DNA of 46,758 bases from Ruminococcaceae bacterium UBA5891 (GTDB taxonomy: Bacteria; Bacillota; Clostridia; Oscillospirales; Acutalibacteraceae), in the NCBI GenBank assembly GCA_002431945.1, contig DJET01000035.1, forward strand, positions 12,716 through 59,473, in the 5' to 3' direction. The notes below the pieces were generated by a model. It ran no database searches, had not been told where the DNA came from, and worked only from the letters and a program-made list of their open reading frames with translations. The translations under genes and the position numbers were made by a program. Positions 7,434-15,501 of the stretch are shown piece by piece; position 1 is the stretch's first letter, and the number at the start of each line of letters is the position of its first letter.

Positions 7434-8478
7434 CCGTTTCACCCTTTGCAATTATATAAATAAGCCTTACCGTAAGCTGTTCAAGCACGGTGCGCGGGTC
7501 GGCGCCGGCGGTTTTAAGCCCTTTATCGGCAAGTATTAAAGCGTTAAAGCTTAACGAAAGCCTTTTAAAATCCATTTTTTTAAGGTTTTGCGCCGCCCTT
7601 TCAAGCACAAATTCCCTGCCCTTATACCCGAAAAGCGCCGCTGTTTCGGAAATTTTCATTCCCTTTTTCCCCGTAACGTAAAGCCTGTACATATCAACAT
7701 AAACAGATGAAACGGTATAAAGTATCATCATCGGCTCAAGCCGCATAAAAAAAAGCTCGTCAAGAACCGAAAGCGCCTGCCCCGCGTCCTTTGCCAGTAT
7801 CCATTTTGAAAGATTGTAAACCGAAGCTTCGGGCGTTTTTATGCAAACCTTATCAACATCGTCCTTTTCGATAATTCCGCCCTGCTTATAAGCGCACAGC
7901 TTTTCAAGCTCGTTCTTAAGTATTGCAATATCGTCCCCCGCAGTTTCCACAAGATACCTTGCAGTACCCGTGCCGAACCTGCATTCGCGTTTTGCGGCGC
8001 CCGTTTCAAGCATTTTTACAAGTTCGGGTGTTTTGCGGTGATTTAAAAGCACCGCCGCGCCGCCGCCCTTTTCGGCGCTTGAAACAAGCTTTTTAAATTT
8101 AGCGCTTTTCTTAACGTCAAACTCTAAGCTGTCAAACCAAATTATAAGCACCGCGGTATCGGCAGTGTCGCTTGCAAGCAGATACAGCTTTTCAAGCTCT
8201 GATTTTGAGCAATGCTCAAAATCGTAATCGCAAAGCACGGCGCATTTTTTATCCGCCATAACGGGCAGCTGCGAAAGCGAATCGTAAACCTCCTGCAGAT
8301 CACAGCCCGCGTTAAAACGCTGAAAATTAAAAACATCGTCCTTATCTGCCGAAAGCGAGATGATTTTATCAACATAAAGCTGTTTTAAATATCCGTCGTC
8401 CCCTGCGATAACATAAACGGGAAGCGTATTTTTAAGCTTTAGCTGCGCTTTAAGAGCGTCCTCGTAAATTATCGCCAT
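7420..8478 (-). CDS. holA: DNA polymerase III subunit delta
   Basis: The 352-residue protein is the clamp-loader delta subunit. It has the N-terminal LPVYVIAGDDGYLK segment, the central AAA+-like domain without a Walker motif, and the C-terminal domain ending ADPRTVLEQLTVRLIYI, all typical of HolA. It opens the sliding clamp during replication and repair. It overlaps comEC by 10 nt, the conserved comEC-holA order of Firmicutes, although rpsT, often next, is absent. Confidence 0.92.
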   Translation of the reverse strand: MAIIYEDALKAQLKLKNTLPVYVIAGDDGYLKQLYVDKIISLSADKDDVFNFQRFNAGCDLQEVYDSLSQLPVMADKKCAVLCDYDFEHCSKSELEKLYLLASDTADTAVLIIWFDSLEFDVKKSAKFKKLVSSAEKGGGAAVLLNHRKTPELVKMLETGAAKRECRFGTGTARYLVETAGDDIAILKNELEKLCAYKQGGIIEKDDVDKVCIKTPEASVYNLSKWILAKDAGQALSVLDELFFMRLEPMMILYTVSSVYVDMYRLYVTGKKGMKISETAALFGYKGREFVLERAAQNLKKMDFKRLSLSFNALILADKGLKTAGADPRTVLEQLTVRLIYIIAKGETVDQA

Positions 8479-9980
8479 AAAAGCTTTTTCCCGCCTTCCC
8501 GCATTATTTTTTTATTCATTGCTTTTAATTTTAACATATCGGCGCGCTTTTGGCAAGCAAATAAAACCGCAGGCACCGCAAAAAACAGTATTAACGAAAC
8601 GGGAAAAGCCCCTTCACCGAATGAAGCCGCGGCAAATCCGAGCGAACCGAAGCGGTCTATAACATAATTTATGTATTTTGCCGCGAGTCCCGCAAAGGCA
8701 AGCACGCCCTCGCCTATCATAGGAACAACGGCATAAAGCACAAGCCCTATCACCGTAACCGTAAGCGCAACGGTTATTACCTCGCCTATAAGAAGATTGG
8801 TTATTACCGATACCGACGATATATACCCGAAGAAATAAACCGTAACCGGCAGTGTGAAGATAAGCGCAAACACGGTTACCGAAATTGCCGAAAACAAAGC
8901 CGCAGCTATACCGTGATTTTTAAGATATGCTTCCTTAACCGCAGAATTAAGCGGCATTGCCGCCGCAACTATACCGAGCGTTGAAAGCGCGGAAAGCTGA
9001 AATGAAATGCTGAACACCGTAAAGGGAGAAACCGCAAGTATAAGCGAGACCGCGCCGCCCAAAGTATTTTCGGGCGTGTTATCGCGTTTTATTGCCACGC
9101 CTACGGCATAAATTATGTAATAAACGCCCGCTCTTACAATAGATTTTGTAAATCCGCAAAGCGCCGCCATAAACAGCACCGTTATAAAAATAACTAAGCC
9201 CTTTAAATACCCGTTATAAATAAACCTTTCGCAAAGAGAGGTCACCAATGAAACGATTATTGCAAGGTGCATACCCGAAACCACCATAACGTGGCTTACT
9301 CCCGCCGACTTTATATGCGCGTAAAACTCATCAGAAATATAAGACCTATCGCCGTAAACCACGGCGTTTAACGTTGCCGCCTCTTTATAATCCATATTTG
9401 AAAAAAGCGTCTTAGTTATATAATTTCTGAGCTTTCCCACCGCCGCCAGCACAGGCTCGCCTGCCCTCTGCTTTAAATCCGTGCTTTCGGCATATCCCGT
9501 AAGATAAATCTTTTCGGCGTAATCCATAGCCTTATATTCGTCGCTTACGGCGCTTACCTCAACATTGGCTGTAATAATATCGCCCATTTTAAAATCGGCA
9601 TTTTTTGAAAACGTCGCTATTCGCGCGCCGTCTGCCGCTTCGCCGACGTCCCTTGCTTCAAGCACGGTATAGAAATATGAGCCGCGGTTTTCGGGTTCGG
9701 TTGTTACAATAAAATCGCCGTTTAGGCATTCTCCGTTATATTCGGCGGTTTTTACAGCGACATTTCTTGTTAAAATAAGGCTTATGCAAATTAAAACCAA
9801 AACGGCGCATACAAACGCAAAGGCAGGCTTTGCCCTTTTTATAATAATGAAAAAGCACAAGCCTATAAACAGCAAAGCCGCGAAAAATATAAATTCGGCG
9901 GAATAATAGCCTATGACGCAAAGAGCGCTGCCCGTAAGGCCGCACGTAAGCATAGGTCTGTCTTTAAAATAGCTTACCAA
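8469..9980 (-). CDS. comEC: ComEC/Rec2-type DNA uptake channel, short form
   Basis: The 503-residue polytopic membrane protein has the N-terminal DUF4131-like region (about residues 20-180) and the Competence domain with SHVMVVSGMHLAIIVS, the signature helix of ComEC. It would form the inner-membrane channel for single-stranded DNA in transformation. It ends just after the last transmembrane helices and lacks the C-terminal metallo-beta-lactamase domain of full-length ComEC (about 750-800 residues). The reading frame extends upstream to 10247, but TTG at 9980 is chosen because GAGGTG lies 6 nt before it and it falls just after the predicted promoter. It heads a five-gene operon. Confidence 0.87.
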   Translation of the reverse strand: MVSYFKDRPMLTCGLTGSALCVIGYYSAEFIFFAALLFIGLCFFIIIKRAKPAFAFVCAVLVLICISLILTRNVAVKTAEYNGECLNGDFIVTTEPENRGSYFYTVLEARDVGEAADGARIATFSKNADFKMGDIITANVEVSAVSDEYKAMDYAEKIYLTGYAESTDLKQRAGEPVLAAVGKLRNYITKTLFSNMDYKEAATLNAVVYGDRSYISDEFYAHIKSAGVSHVMVVSGMHLAIIVSLVTSLCERFIYNGYLKGLVIFITVLFMAALCGFTKSIVRAGVYYIIYAVGVAIKRDNTPENTLGGAVSLILAVSPFTVFSISFQLSALSTLGIVAAAMPLNSAVKEAYLKNHGIAAALFSAISVTVFALIFTLPVTVYFFGYISSVSVITNLLIGEVITVALTVTVIGLVLYAVVPMIGEGVLAFAGLAAKYINYVIDRFGSLGFAAASFGEGAFPVSLILFFAVPAVLFACQKRADMLKLKAMNKKIMREGGKKLLWR

Positions 9981-10009
9981 AGCGGACACCTCTGTAAAAT
10001 AACAGTATA

Positions 10010-10038
10010 ATTTTACAACATTTTTACATTTTTTGCAA
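10010..10038 (-). promoter_or_regulatory. Promoter of the comEC operon
   Basis: On the minus strand TTGCAA (10033-10038) and TAAAAT (10010-10015) are separated by 17 nt, 30 nt upstream of the TTG start. This supports the shorter comEC start. Confidence 0.6.
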
Positions 10039-10051
10039 CAGTAAATACTTC

Positions 10052-10080
10052 TTGCAATAAACATTAAAAAGGTATATAAT
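10052..10080 (+). promoter_or_regulatory. Promoter of the short-chain dehydrogenase gene
   Basis: TTGCAA (10052-10057) and TATAAT (10075-10080) are separated by 17 nt, 26 nt before the ATG. It faces the comEC promoter with only 13 nt between the two -35 boxes. Confidence 0.75.
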
Positions 10081-10106
10081 AATACAGATAAAAGGACGTG
10101 ATAAAT

Positions 10107-10865
10107 ATGAAAATTGCCGTAATAACGGGCGCTTCCTCCGGTCTTGGCAGGGAATATGCCTTTGAAACCGCAAGAAGCCGCCGCGAAATTGACGAAATTT
10201 GGCTTATAGCGCGGCGCGAGGATAAACTGCGCGAAACTGCCGAGCAAATAAGCAAAAAGGTTAGAATTCTTCCGCTTGATATTACAAAGGAAGAATGCAT
10301 AAGCGAATACGCCTCTCTTTTAAAGGAAACAAACCCCGAAGTAGAGCTTTTAATTAACAATGCGGGCTTCGGCAGATTGGGCGATTTTGATTTGTTAAGC
10401 ACTCACGATAACGGCGGAATGGTACGCCTTAACTGCGAGGCGCTTACCGTTATAACCTCGCTTACGCTGCCGTATATGAAGGAAAATTCCGAAATAATAA
10501 ATACCTGCTCAATAGCCGCTTTTGCCCCAAACACAAGAATGGCGGTTTACTGCTCTACAAAGGCGTATGTGTTAAGCCTTTCAAAAGCATTGCGTAGCGA
10601 GCTTAAAAAGCGTAGAATCAACGTGCTTGCAGTATGCCCCGGTCCTATGGATACGGAATTTTTACCCGTTGCGGGAATAGATCCCGGCGCCAGCCGCACA
10701 TTCGATACATTGCCGCGCGTTAATCCCTCGGTAATGGCGCGCAAATCGCTTGCCGCCTCCGCTAAAAAAAAGGGCGTTTACACAAACCTTGCATTTTACA
10801 AATTTTACAGGTTTATAGCCAAAATACTTCCCCACAGCTTAGTTATGAAAATGTGCGGAGCTTAA
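10107..10865 (+). CDS. Short-chain dehydrogenase/reductase
   Basis: The 252-residue protein is a classical SDR. It has the cofactor loop TGASSGLG (7-14), NNAG at 84-87, catalytic S135, and Y148-x3-K152. It would reduce or oxidise a small carbonyl or alcohol with NAD(P)H; the substrate is not predictable. The ATG at 10107 is preferred over GTG at 10098 because AAAGGACGTGAT, one mismatch from the anti-Shine-Dalgarno complement, spans the GTG and is correctly spaced for the ATG. It has its own promoter and is followed by a hairpin. Confidence 0.9.
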   Translation: MKIAVITGASSGLGREYAFETARSRREIDEIWLIARREDKLRETAEQISKKVRILPLDITKEECISEYASLLKETNPEVELLINNAGFGRLGDFDLLSTHDNGGMVRLNCEALTVITSLTLPYMKENSEIINTCSIAAFAPNTRMAVYCSTKAYVLSLSKALRSELKKRRINVLAVCPGPMDTEFLPVAGIDPGASRTFDTLPRVNPSVMARKSLAASAKKKGVYTNLAFYKFYRFIAKILPHSLVMKMCGA

Positions 10866-10875
10866 TAATAACAAA

Positions 10876-10910
10876 AAACAGGGGCTGCCATATTATGACA
10901 GCCCCTGTTT
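10876..10910. terminator. Hairpin terminator after the SDR gene
   Basis: The 12-bp arms AAACAGGGGCTG and CAGCCCCTGTTT surround an 11-nt loop. The plus-strand T run is short, while the A run upstream would give a stronger U-tract on the minus strand. It lies 11 nt after the SDR stop. Confidence 0.65.
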
Positions 10911-10931
10911 AAACGATTGAGGTATTATAAA

Positions 10932-11489
10932 ATGAACATTGCCGTTGATATAGACGATACTCTTACCGACTCGTTTGATTATTTTATGCCCTTTGCGGCG
11001 GAATTCTTTAAAACCGATATATCGGTGCTTAATGCCAAAAACATTTCCTATTCAAACCTGCCGGACGAATGGAAAAAGGACGAAATTGCATTTTGCAAAA
11101 GCTATTACGACCGCTATGCCGCCGACACACCCTTTAAAAAAGACGCCGCCAAGGGAATTAAAAGGCTTAAAGCCTTAGGCCACAAAATTATAATCATTAC
11201 CGGCAGAACCGCCGATTTTTATACCGACCCTTATAAAACCACAAGAAAAGAGCTTGAAAACGGCGGAATTATCTACGATAAGCTTATCTGCACTCTTGAT
11301 AAAGCAAAGGCGTGCAAGGAAGAAAAAATATCGGTGCTTGTTGACGATCTTGCCGCTAATTGTTCAGCCGCAAAAAATGCGGGGGTATTTCCCGTTTTGT
11401 TTGTAAGCCGTGCCAATAAAAACGAACGGTGCGATTTTTGCAAAGCCGAAAGCTGGGAAGACGTTGTAAAAATAATTTCAAAGCTGTAA
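10932..11489 (+). CDS. HAD-family 5'-nucleotidase (NT5C type)
   Basis: The 185-residue protein begins MNIAVDIDDTLTDSF, the HAD motif I with nucleophile and acid/base aspartates (DIDDT). Motif II is IIITGR and motif IV is VDDLAANC. The fold matches small cytosolic 5'(3')-deoxyribonucleotidase-type enzymes, which dephosphorylate nucleoside monophosphates. Substrate range is inferred only. The ATG at 10932 follows GAGG by 10 nt; an in-frame TTG at 10917 has no ribosome binding site. It is 16 nt upstream of the deacylase gene and probably co-transcribed. Confidence 0.8.
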   Translation: MNIAVDIDDTLTDSFDYFMPFAAEFFKTDISVLNAKNISYSNLPDEWKKDEIAFCKSYYDRYAADTPFKKDAAKGIKRLKALGHKIIIITGRTADFYTDPYKTTRKELENGGIIYDKLICTLDKAKACKEEKISVLVDDLAANCSAAKNAGVFPVLFVSRANKNERCDFCKAESWEDVVKIISKL

Positions 11490-11505
11490 AGAAAGAGGAA
11501 ACAAA

Positions 11506-11988
11506 ATGAATAAAGCAGAAACATACGAATTTCTTAACAAAAGCGGCGTTAATTACGAAATTACCGAGCATAAAGCCGTTTTTAATATGGAGGAATTAGG
11601 CGAAGTAAAGCTTCCCCACCCCGAATTCGACGCAAAAAATCTTTTCGTGCGCGATGATAAAAAGCAAAACTACTATTTAATAACCGTTAAGGGGGATAAA
11701 AGGGTCAATTTAAAGGAGTTTCGCAAAAAATACGGGCTTAGAAACCTATCGTTTGCCTCTGCCGAGGAGCTTATGAAAATAATGGGCTTAACGCCCGGCT
11801 CCGTTACGCCGTTAGGCCTTTTAAACGACGAAGGGCATATTGTAAAATTTTACTTGGATTCTGAATTTAACGGCACCCTTATAGGCGTTCACCCAAACGA
11901 TAACACCGCTACCGTATGGCTTAAATCGGAAGGCCTTATAAAAATCATAAAGGAACACGGAAACGAGGTAAGCTTAGCCGAAATATAG
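11506..11988 (+). CDS. Aminoacyl-tRNA deacylase (YbaK/ProX family)
   Basis: The 160-residue protein matches the trans-editing deacylases related to the ProRS INS domain. These hydrolyse mischarged tRNA such as Ala-tRNA(Pro). Family features include YEITEHKAVFNMEEL near the N-terminus, KNLFVRDDKKQNYYLITV and LKEFRKKYGLRNLSFASAEEL. The length is normal for the ProX/PrdX group. AGAGGAA precedes the ATG. The last codons form one arm of a hairpin shared with the convergent propeller gene. Confidence 0.88.
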   Translation: MNKAETYEFLNKSGVNYEITEHKAVFNMEELGEVKLPHPEFDAKNLFVRDDKKQNYYLITVKGDKRVNLKEFRKKYGLRNLSFASAEELMKIMGLTPGSVTPLGLLNDEGHIVKFYLDSEFNGTLIGVHPNDNTATVWLKSEGLIKIIKEHGNEVSLAEI

Positions 11989-12022
11989 GCTTTAAGCGTT
12001 TATATTTCCGTTACGCTAAGCT
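11971..12022. terminator. Hairpin formed by the ends of two convergent coding sequences
   Basis: AGCTTAGC (11971-11978) pairs with GCTAAGCT (12015-12022). Further in, CGAAATATA pairs with TATATTTC-G with small bulges. The loop is about 12 nt and holds the intergenic spacer. Both stop codons are inside the structure, so the C-terminal codons of both genes appear to double as a bidirectional terminator. Function is inferred. Confidence 0.5.
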
Positions 12023-13787
12023 CCTTAAAGCCGTCAAGCGTAAAGCAGTAAACAACGTCGGGCGTTACCACGTAAAATTTATCGCCCGAATACAGTCCGC
12101 GGCAGCCGGTATTGCTGTGCGGCAGATTTATTTCCGCTTTTTTTACAAGCTCTCCGTTTTCATATGCATAGATAAAATAAAGTATATTGTTCTGCCAGCC
12201 GTAAGCCGAAAAGCCTATAATATTTTTGCCGCTGTTTATAAGGGTAGCCTTATGGCTGTAAAGCGCTTCGGAATAAGAGGCGGAAATATCTGTTTTGGCA
12301 CACTCGGTAACGTTTGAAGGATCGCTTATATCAAACATTGAAATTTTTATACCCGTGCTTCTGCCTGTTTTTTCATCTGCATTCTGCCCCATACCGAACA
12401 GCATACCCTTGCCAAACGGGAAAAGATAATTTGAAAAGCCCGGTATTTTAAGGCTGCCGATTATTTTAGGAGAAGTCGGATCGCTTACGTCCACACTGAA
12501 CAGCGGATCGACCTGACGGAACGTTACAAAATACGCCGTATCTCCCATAAAGCGAACCGAATATACGCGTTCGTCCTCCGCTATGCCGCTGATTGCACCT
12601 GTCTTTTTTAAATTGCCGTCAAGTATAACAAGAGAATTGCTTGAATACTCGCCGCGGTTATCTGTAAGCACAAAGCGAAAATGCTCTTTATACTCGTCGA
12701 TTGAAAACTGATTTAAAAGCTCGCCCTCAAGCTCGCCTGCCGCTTCAAGCGTGATATTTCCGCCGTTAAGCGAAAAACGAGTTACCTGGAGCTTTCCGTC
12801 ACCGCCGCTTAACGAGGCGGTGATTATATTTTTGCTGCTTGCATATACCGTGTAGCTGCCGCCCAAAACCGACTGCGTTGATAACAGCTTGCCGTCCTTA
12901 ATATCATAAGCAGAAAGCACCGTATATTCGGGCTCGCTGCAATTGCCGTAAAAGCAAATACTGCCTGCGTTTACTGCGCCGCTGTGGTTTTTCGCTGTTA
13001 CCGACGGCACAAACGTTTCGGGTTTATCCTTTTCGATTTTTTCGGTGTTAATATAATAATTTGATATAATGTAAAGCTTGCCGTCTATAAGTCTTGTATC
13101 GCTTAAGTTTCCGCTTTGCGCACATTCGGTTATTTTTTCAGGCTCTTGCGGGTCGCTTACATCGTAAAATACCGCGCTTGAGCAATTTTCGGAAAATGCA
13201 ATGTCGTCGTTTAAAGCTTTGCCGTAATTTATAAGCGCGCTTTCACGCCCTATTATAACAAGCCTTTTGCCGCTTAAATACATATCGTCCGCACAAAAGC
13301 CCTCAAGCGTTATGCTTTTACACTGAACGGGCTTTTCGCCTGTTATATTTACAATTTTTATTACGGAATCAAGCGTGGTTCCGTCTTTTTTATGCTCATT
13401 TTTTAAAATGTAAATATACTTACCGTCCGTTTTAACAATATCCGCCTCGTCTACGCCCTGCACCTGTACGTTGGTTTCGCTGTAATCCACGTCGGCTGCG
13501 TCTATATAAGCTTCCGCAGATTCGTCGGTTCCGTTGGTGTATTCCGACATTTTAGCCCCGTTGTATGCGCTTATTTTCGAGGTTATATTGTCCCACACCG
13601 TGGGTACAAATTTTTTCATAACCTTATATACAGAATTATAGTTAACAGCGGAATCAAAGCCCGAAGCCTTAACGACCGTAAGCGGTTTAGTGTTTCTTTT
13701 TATTATAACAACGCTTGAAAGCCCCACGGTAATTCCCAAGGCAAAAGCTGCCGCCGCTATTATAAGCCTTTTTGATCTTTCCGTCAT
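12000..13787 (-). CDS. Membrane-anchored beta-propeller protein
   Basis: The 595-residue protein has an N-terminal transmembrane anchor (about residues 7-29) and a long extracytoplasmic domain of the secreted beta-propeller family (COG4880, Beta_propel). The family hallmark VQGVDEADIVKTDGKYIYIL follows the anchor at about residue 108. Repeated blades with VFYDVSDPQEPEKI, VDVSDPTSPKIIG and MFDISDPSNVTE are visible. No enzymatic motif is seen. It is the third gene after an ECF sigma factor and its membrane anti-sigma factor, only 13 nt downstream, so it is probably part of that regulon or of the signal input. AAGGGGG precedes the ATG. Confidence 0.87.
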   Translation of the reverse strand: MTERSKRLIIAAAAFALGITVGLSSVVIIKRNTKPLTVVKASGFDSAVNYNSVYKVMKKFVPTVWDNITSKISAYNGAKMSEYTNGTDESAEAYIDAADVDYSETNVQVQGVDEADIVKTDGKYIYILKNEHKKDGTTLDSVIKIVNITGEKPVQCKSITLEGFCADDMYLSGKRLVIIGRESALINYGKALNDDIAFSENCSSAVFYDVSDPQEPEKITECAQSGNLSDTRLIDGKLYIISNYYINTEKIEKDKPETFVPSVTAKNHSGAVNAGSICFYGNCSEPEYTVLSAYDIKDGKLLSTQSVLGGSYTVYASSKNIITASLSGGDGKLQVTRFSLNGGNITLEAAGELEGELLNQFSIDEYKEHFRFVLTDNRGEYSSNSLVILDGNLKKTGAISGIAEDERVYSVRFMGDTAYFVTFRQVDPLFSVDVSDPTSPKIIGSLKIPGFSNYLFPFGKGMLFGMGQNADEKTGRSTGIKISMFDISDPSNVTECAKTDISASYSEALYSHKATLINSGKNIIGFSAYGWQNNILYFIYAYENGELVKKAEINLPHSNTGCRGLYSGDKFYVVTPDVVYCFTLDGFKELSVTEI

Positions 13788-13800
13788 TTTAAATCCCCCT

Positions 13801-14883
13801 TTATTGCTTTACCTTACAGCTTGCAGTACCGCTCGCCGTACTGCCCGAACTTTCTTTTCCCGTATATTCAGGCTCTGAGTAATCGCGTTCATATTCGACT
13901 GCCTTGCAGCTGTTATCAAGGTAGCTTATAAAGCCTTCCGCAGCTTCCTGTCCTATATAAAACGCTTTTGCGGTATCAAGTATATTTGTTAAAATATATC
14001 CGTCGCGGCTTACGGAAAGCGAGAAATTTTCATAACCCAAAAGCTTAAGATCAACGCTTATATCTACCGCCATTTCAAAATTAAGGGACTCAATATCCTT
14101 TACCGCTTTTGCCTGTGTATCGGAAAATAAAAGCTCCCAAACCCTTTCTTTGTCGGCGCCGGTGTACTTAACGTCGCGCATTTTGCCGTTTTTTTCGCGC
14201 GCGGCGTTAAATTCATTGAATGTAAGGGTATTTTTAAGGTCAAGGTCGTTTATAAACTGCCCTAATGTTTCCGGTTTGTAATATGCGCTTCGGCAAACGT
14301 AATATTTTTCGTCTCCGTCGTATTTTACCGCCGCGGCGCACTCTGACGAAATATTCTTTATTTCGTAAATTTCCGCTCCCGCAGCGTACTCGCTGTTTGT
14401 GTATACGTCTTTTCCGAGAACGGTAAGCTTTGTTACCTTTTGCCCTACCTTATCCGCCGCAACATATGTGTTTACGGCATAATACTCTTTGCCGTTTACC
14501 GTTATTTCGCGGAATTTTTCGGCAACGGTTTTTTCGTCCCATTTTTTAACGCGCACGCAATTATTTTTTGACGATGACGCAGTGCCGTTGGTTTTGCCGC
14601 CTCCGTTTTTATCGGCATAGCCCTCCGCCGCGTTATCGGCGGCGGCGTCAGCGTTTTCATCGGAAAAAGCATAACTGAACGACTCGTTTTTTATGCTGTT
14701 TTTGGCATTGCCGTGCGTTGCCCTGAACGCCGCAAACGTACCGCCTGCCGCTAATGCAAGGCACGCCGCCATAGCCGAAAATCTGATTATTATATTCTTT
14801 TTTGATTTATGCTTTTTCGCCGCCTCTTCAATATATTCCTCGTCTATATCCGTTAATGCGGTTAATATTTCCCTGCCCGTCAT
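13801..14883 (-). CDS. Membrane-bound anti-sigma factor
   Basis: The 360-residue protein has a short cytoplasmic N-terminus (about 1-32, with ILTALTDIDEEYIEEAAKKH, the form seen in Clostridial ECF anti-sigma factors). One transmembrane segment follows (about 33-54), then an extracytoplasmic domain of about 300 residues. The linker is Asn/Gly/Ala-rich and the tail is Ser/Thr/Gly-rich. The gene overlaps the sigma factor stop by 4 nt (ATGA), the usual coupling of sigma and anti-sigma pairs. It would hold the sigma factor at the membrane until a signal arrives. The extracytoplasmic domain is not one I recognise. Confidence 0.8.
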   Translation of the reverse strand: MTGREILTALTDIDEEYIEEAAKKHKSKKNIIIRFSAMAACLALAAGGTFAAFRATHGNAKNSIKNESFSYAFSDENADAAADNAAEGYADKNGGGKTNGTASSSKNNCVRVKKWDEKTVAEKFREITVNGKEYYAVNTYVAADKVGQKVTKLTVLGKDVYTNSEYAAGAEIYEIKNISSECAAAVKYDGDEKYYVCRSAYYKPETLGQFINDLDLKNTLTFNEFNAAREKNGKMRDVKYTGADKERVWELLFSDTQAKAVKDIESLNFEMAVDISVDLKLLGYENFSLSVSRDGYILTNILDTAKAFYIGQEAAEGFISYLDNSCKAVEYERDYSEPEYTGKESSGSTASGTASCKVKQ

Positions 14884-15440
14884 ACTGAAAAATCCTCTCT
14901 TTCCAAAAACTCTTTAAGCGCATTTCTTGTTCGCATAAGCGCAGTTTTCACCTTGCTTTCGGTAAAGCCTAAATCCTTTGCAATCTCGCTTATCGGCATC
15001 ATATACCAATACCGTTTTAAAAATACAATACGGTATTCACGGCTTTGCAAACCCAAAAATTTGTTTATAAGCTCGCCGAGGCGCCGCGCGTCCGACGAAG
15101 CCTCGGTACAGTGATCTGAGGGGACGCAGTAATCAAGCTCGCTTATTGCAAGGGGAATTTCGCCGTTACCGCGTTTTTTCGCCGTATCGCGTTCTAATTT
15201 ATTAAGCGCCGAATTTCGCGTTATTTTTGCAAGGAACGCACCGAGACTCTTAGGCTTTGCGGGCGGTATTGCCTGCCACGCTTTAAACAGCGCGTCGCTT
15301 ACGGTTTCCTCGGCGTCGTTTTTATCGCCCAATATGTTAAAGGCGACAGTATGGCAGTAGGCGCCGTATTTGGTGTTTGCCTCGCTTATCGCGGTTTCGT
15401 CGCGCAGATTAAAGAGCTCTGTTATTCTGCCGTCGTCCAT
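14880..15440 (-). CDS. ECF-type RNA polymerase sigma factor
   Basis: The 186-residue protein contains sigma region 2 (about 15-80, including DAEETVSDALFKAWQ and ITRNSALNKL) and region 4 (about 125-180, including PISEIAKDLGFTESKVKTALMRTRNALKEFL). A linker of about 35 residues separates them. There is no region 1.1 or 3, as expected for group 4 sigma factors. The gene lies 61 nt after sigK, is preceded by a candidate self-recognised promoter, and overlaps the anti-sigma gene by 4 nt. The inducing signal is unknown. Confidence 0.92.
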   Translation of the reverse strand: MDDGRITELFNLRDETAISEANTKYGAYCHTVAFNILGDKNDAEETVSDALFKAWQAIPPAKPKSLGAFLAKITRNSALNKLERDTAKKRGNGEIPLAISELDYCVPSDHCTEASSDARRLGELINKFLGLQSREYRIVFLKRYWYMMPISEIAKDLGFTESKVKTALMRTRNALKEFLEREDFSV

Positions 15441-15463
15441 TTTTCTTCCCCCTCATCTTTAAA

Positions 15464-15490
15464 GACAGGAAATTTTAACCACAGGTTACA
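15464..15490 (-). promoter_or_regulatory. Candidate autoregulated ECF promoter
   Basis: On the minus strand TGTAACCT (-35-like, with the AAC core typical of ECF promoters; TGTAAC at 15485-15490) is followed after about 17 nt by TGTCTTT (GTC core at 15464-15466). The element ends about 20 nt before the sigma gene. It resembles ECF promoters of the AAC/GTC class, but no second copy in the window confirms it. Confidence 0.45.
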
Positions 15491-15501
15491 ACAATTATAT
15501 T

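Noticed and set aside
9981..10247. Upstream extension of comEC to 10247
   Set aside because: It would cover both divergent promoters and the start of the SDR gene; the extra residues are not ComEC-like, and a good GAGGTG site supports TTG at 9980.
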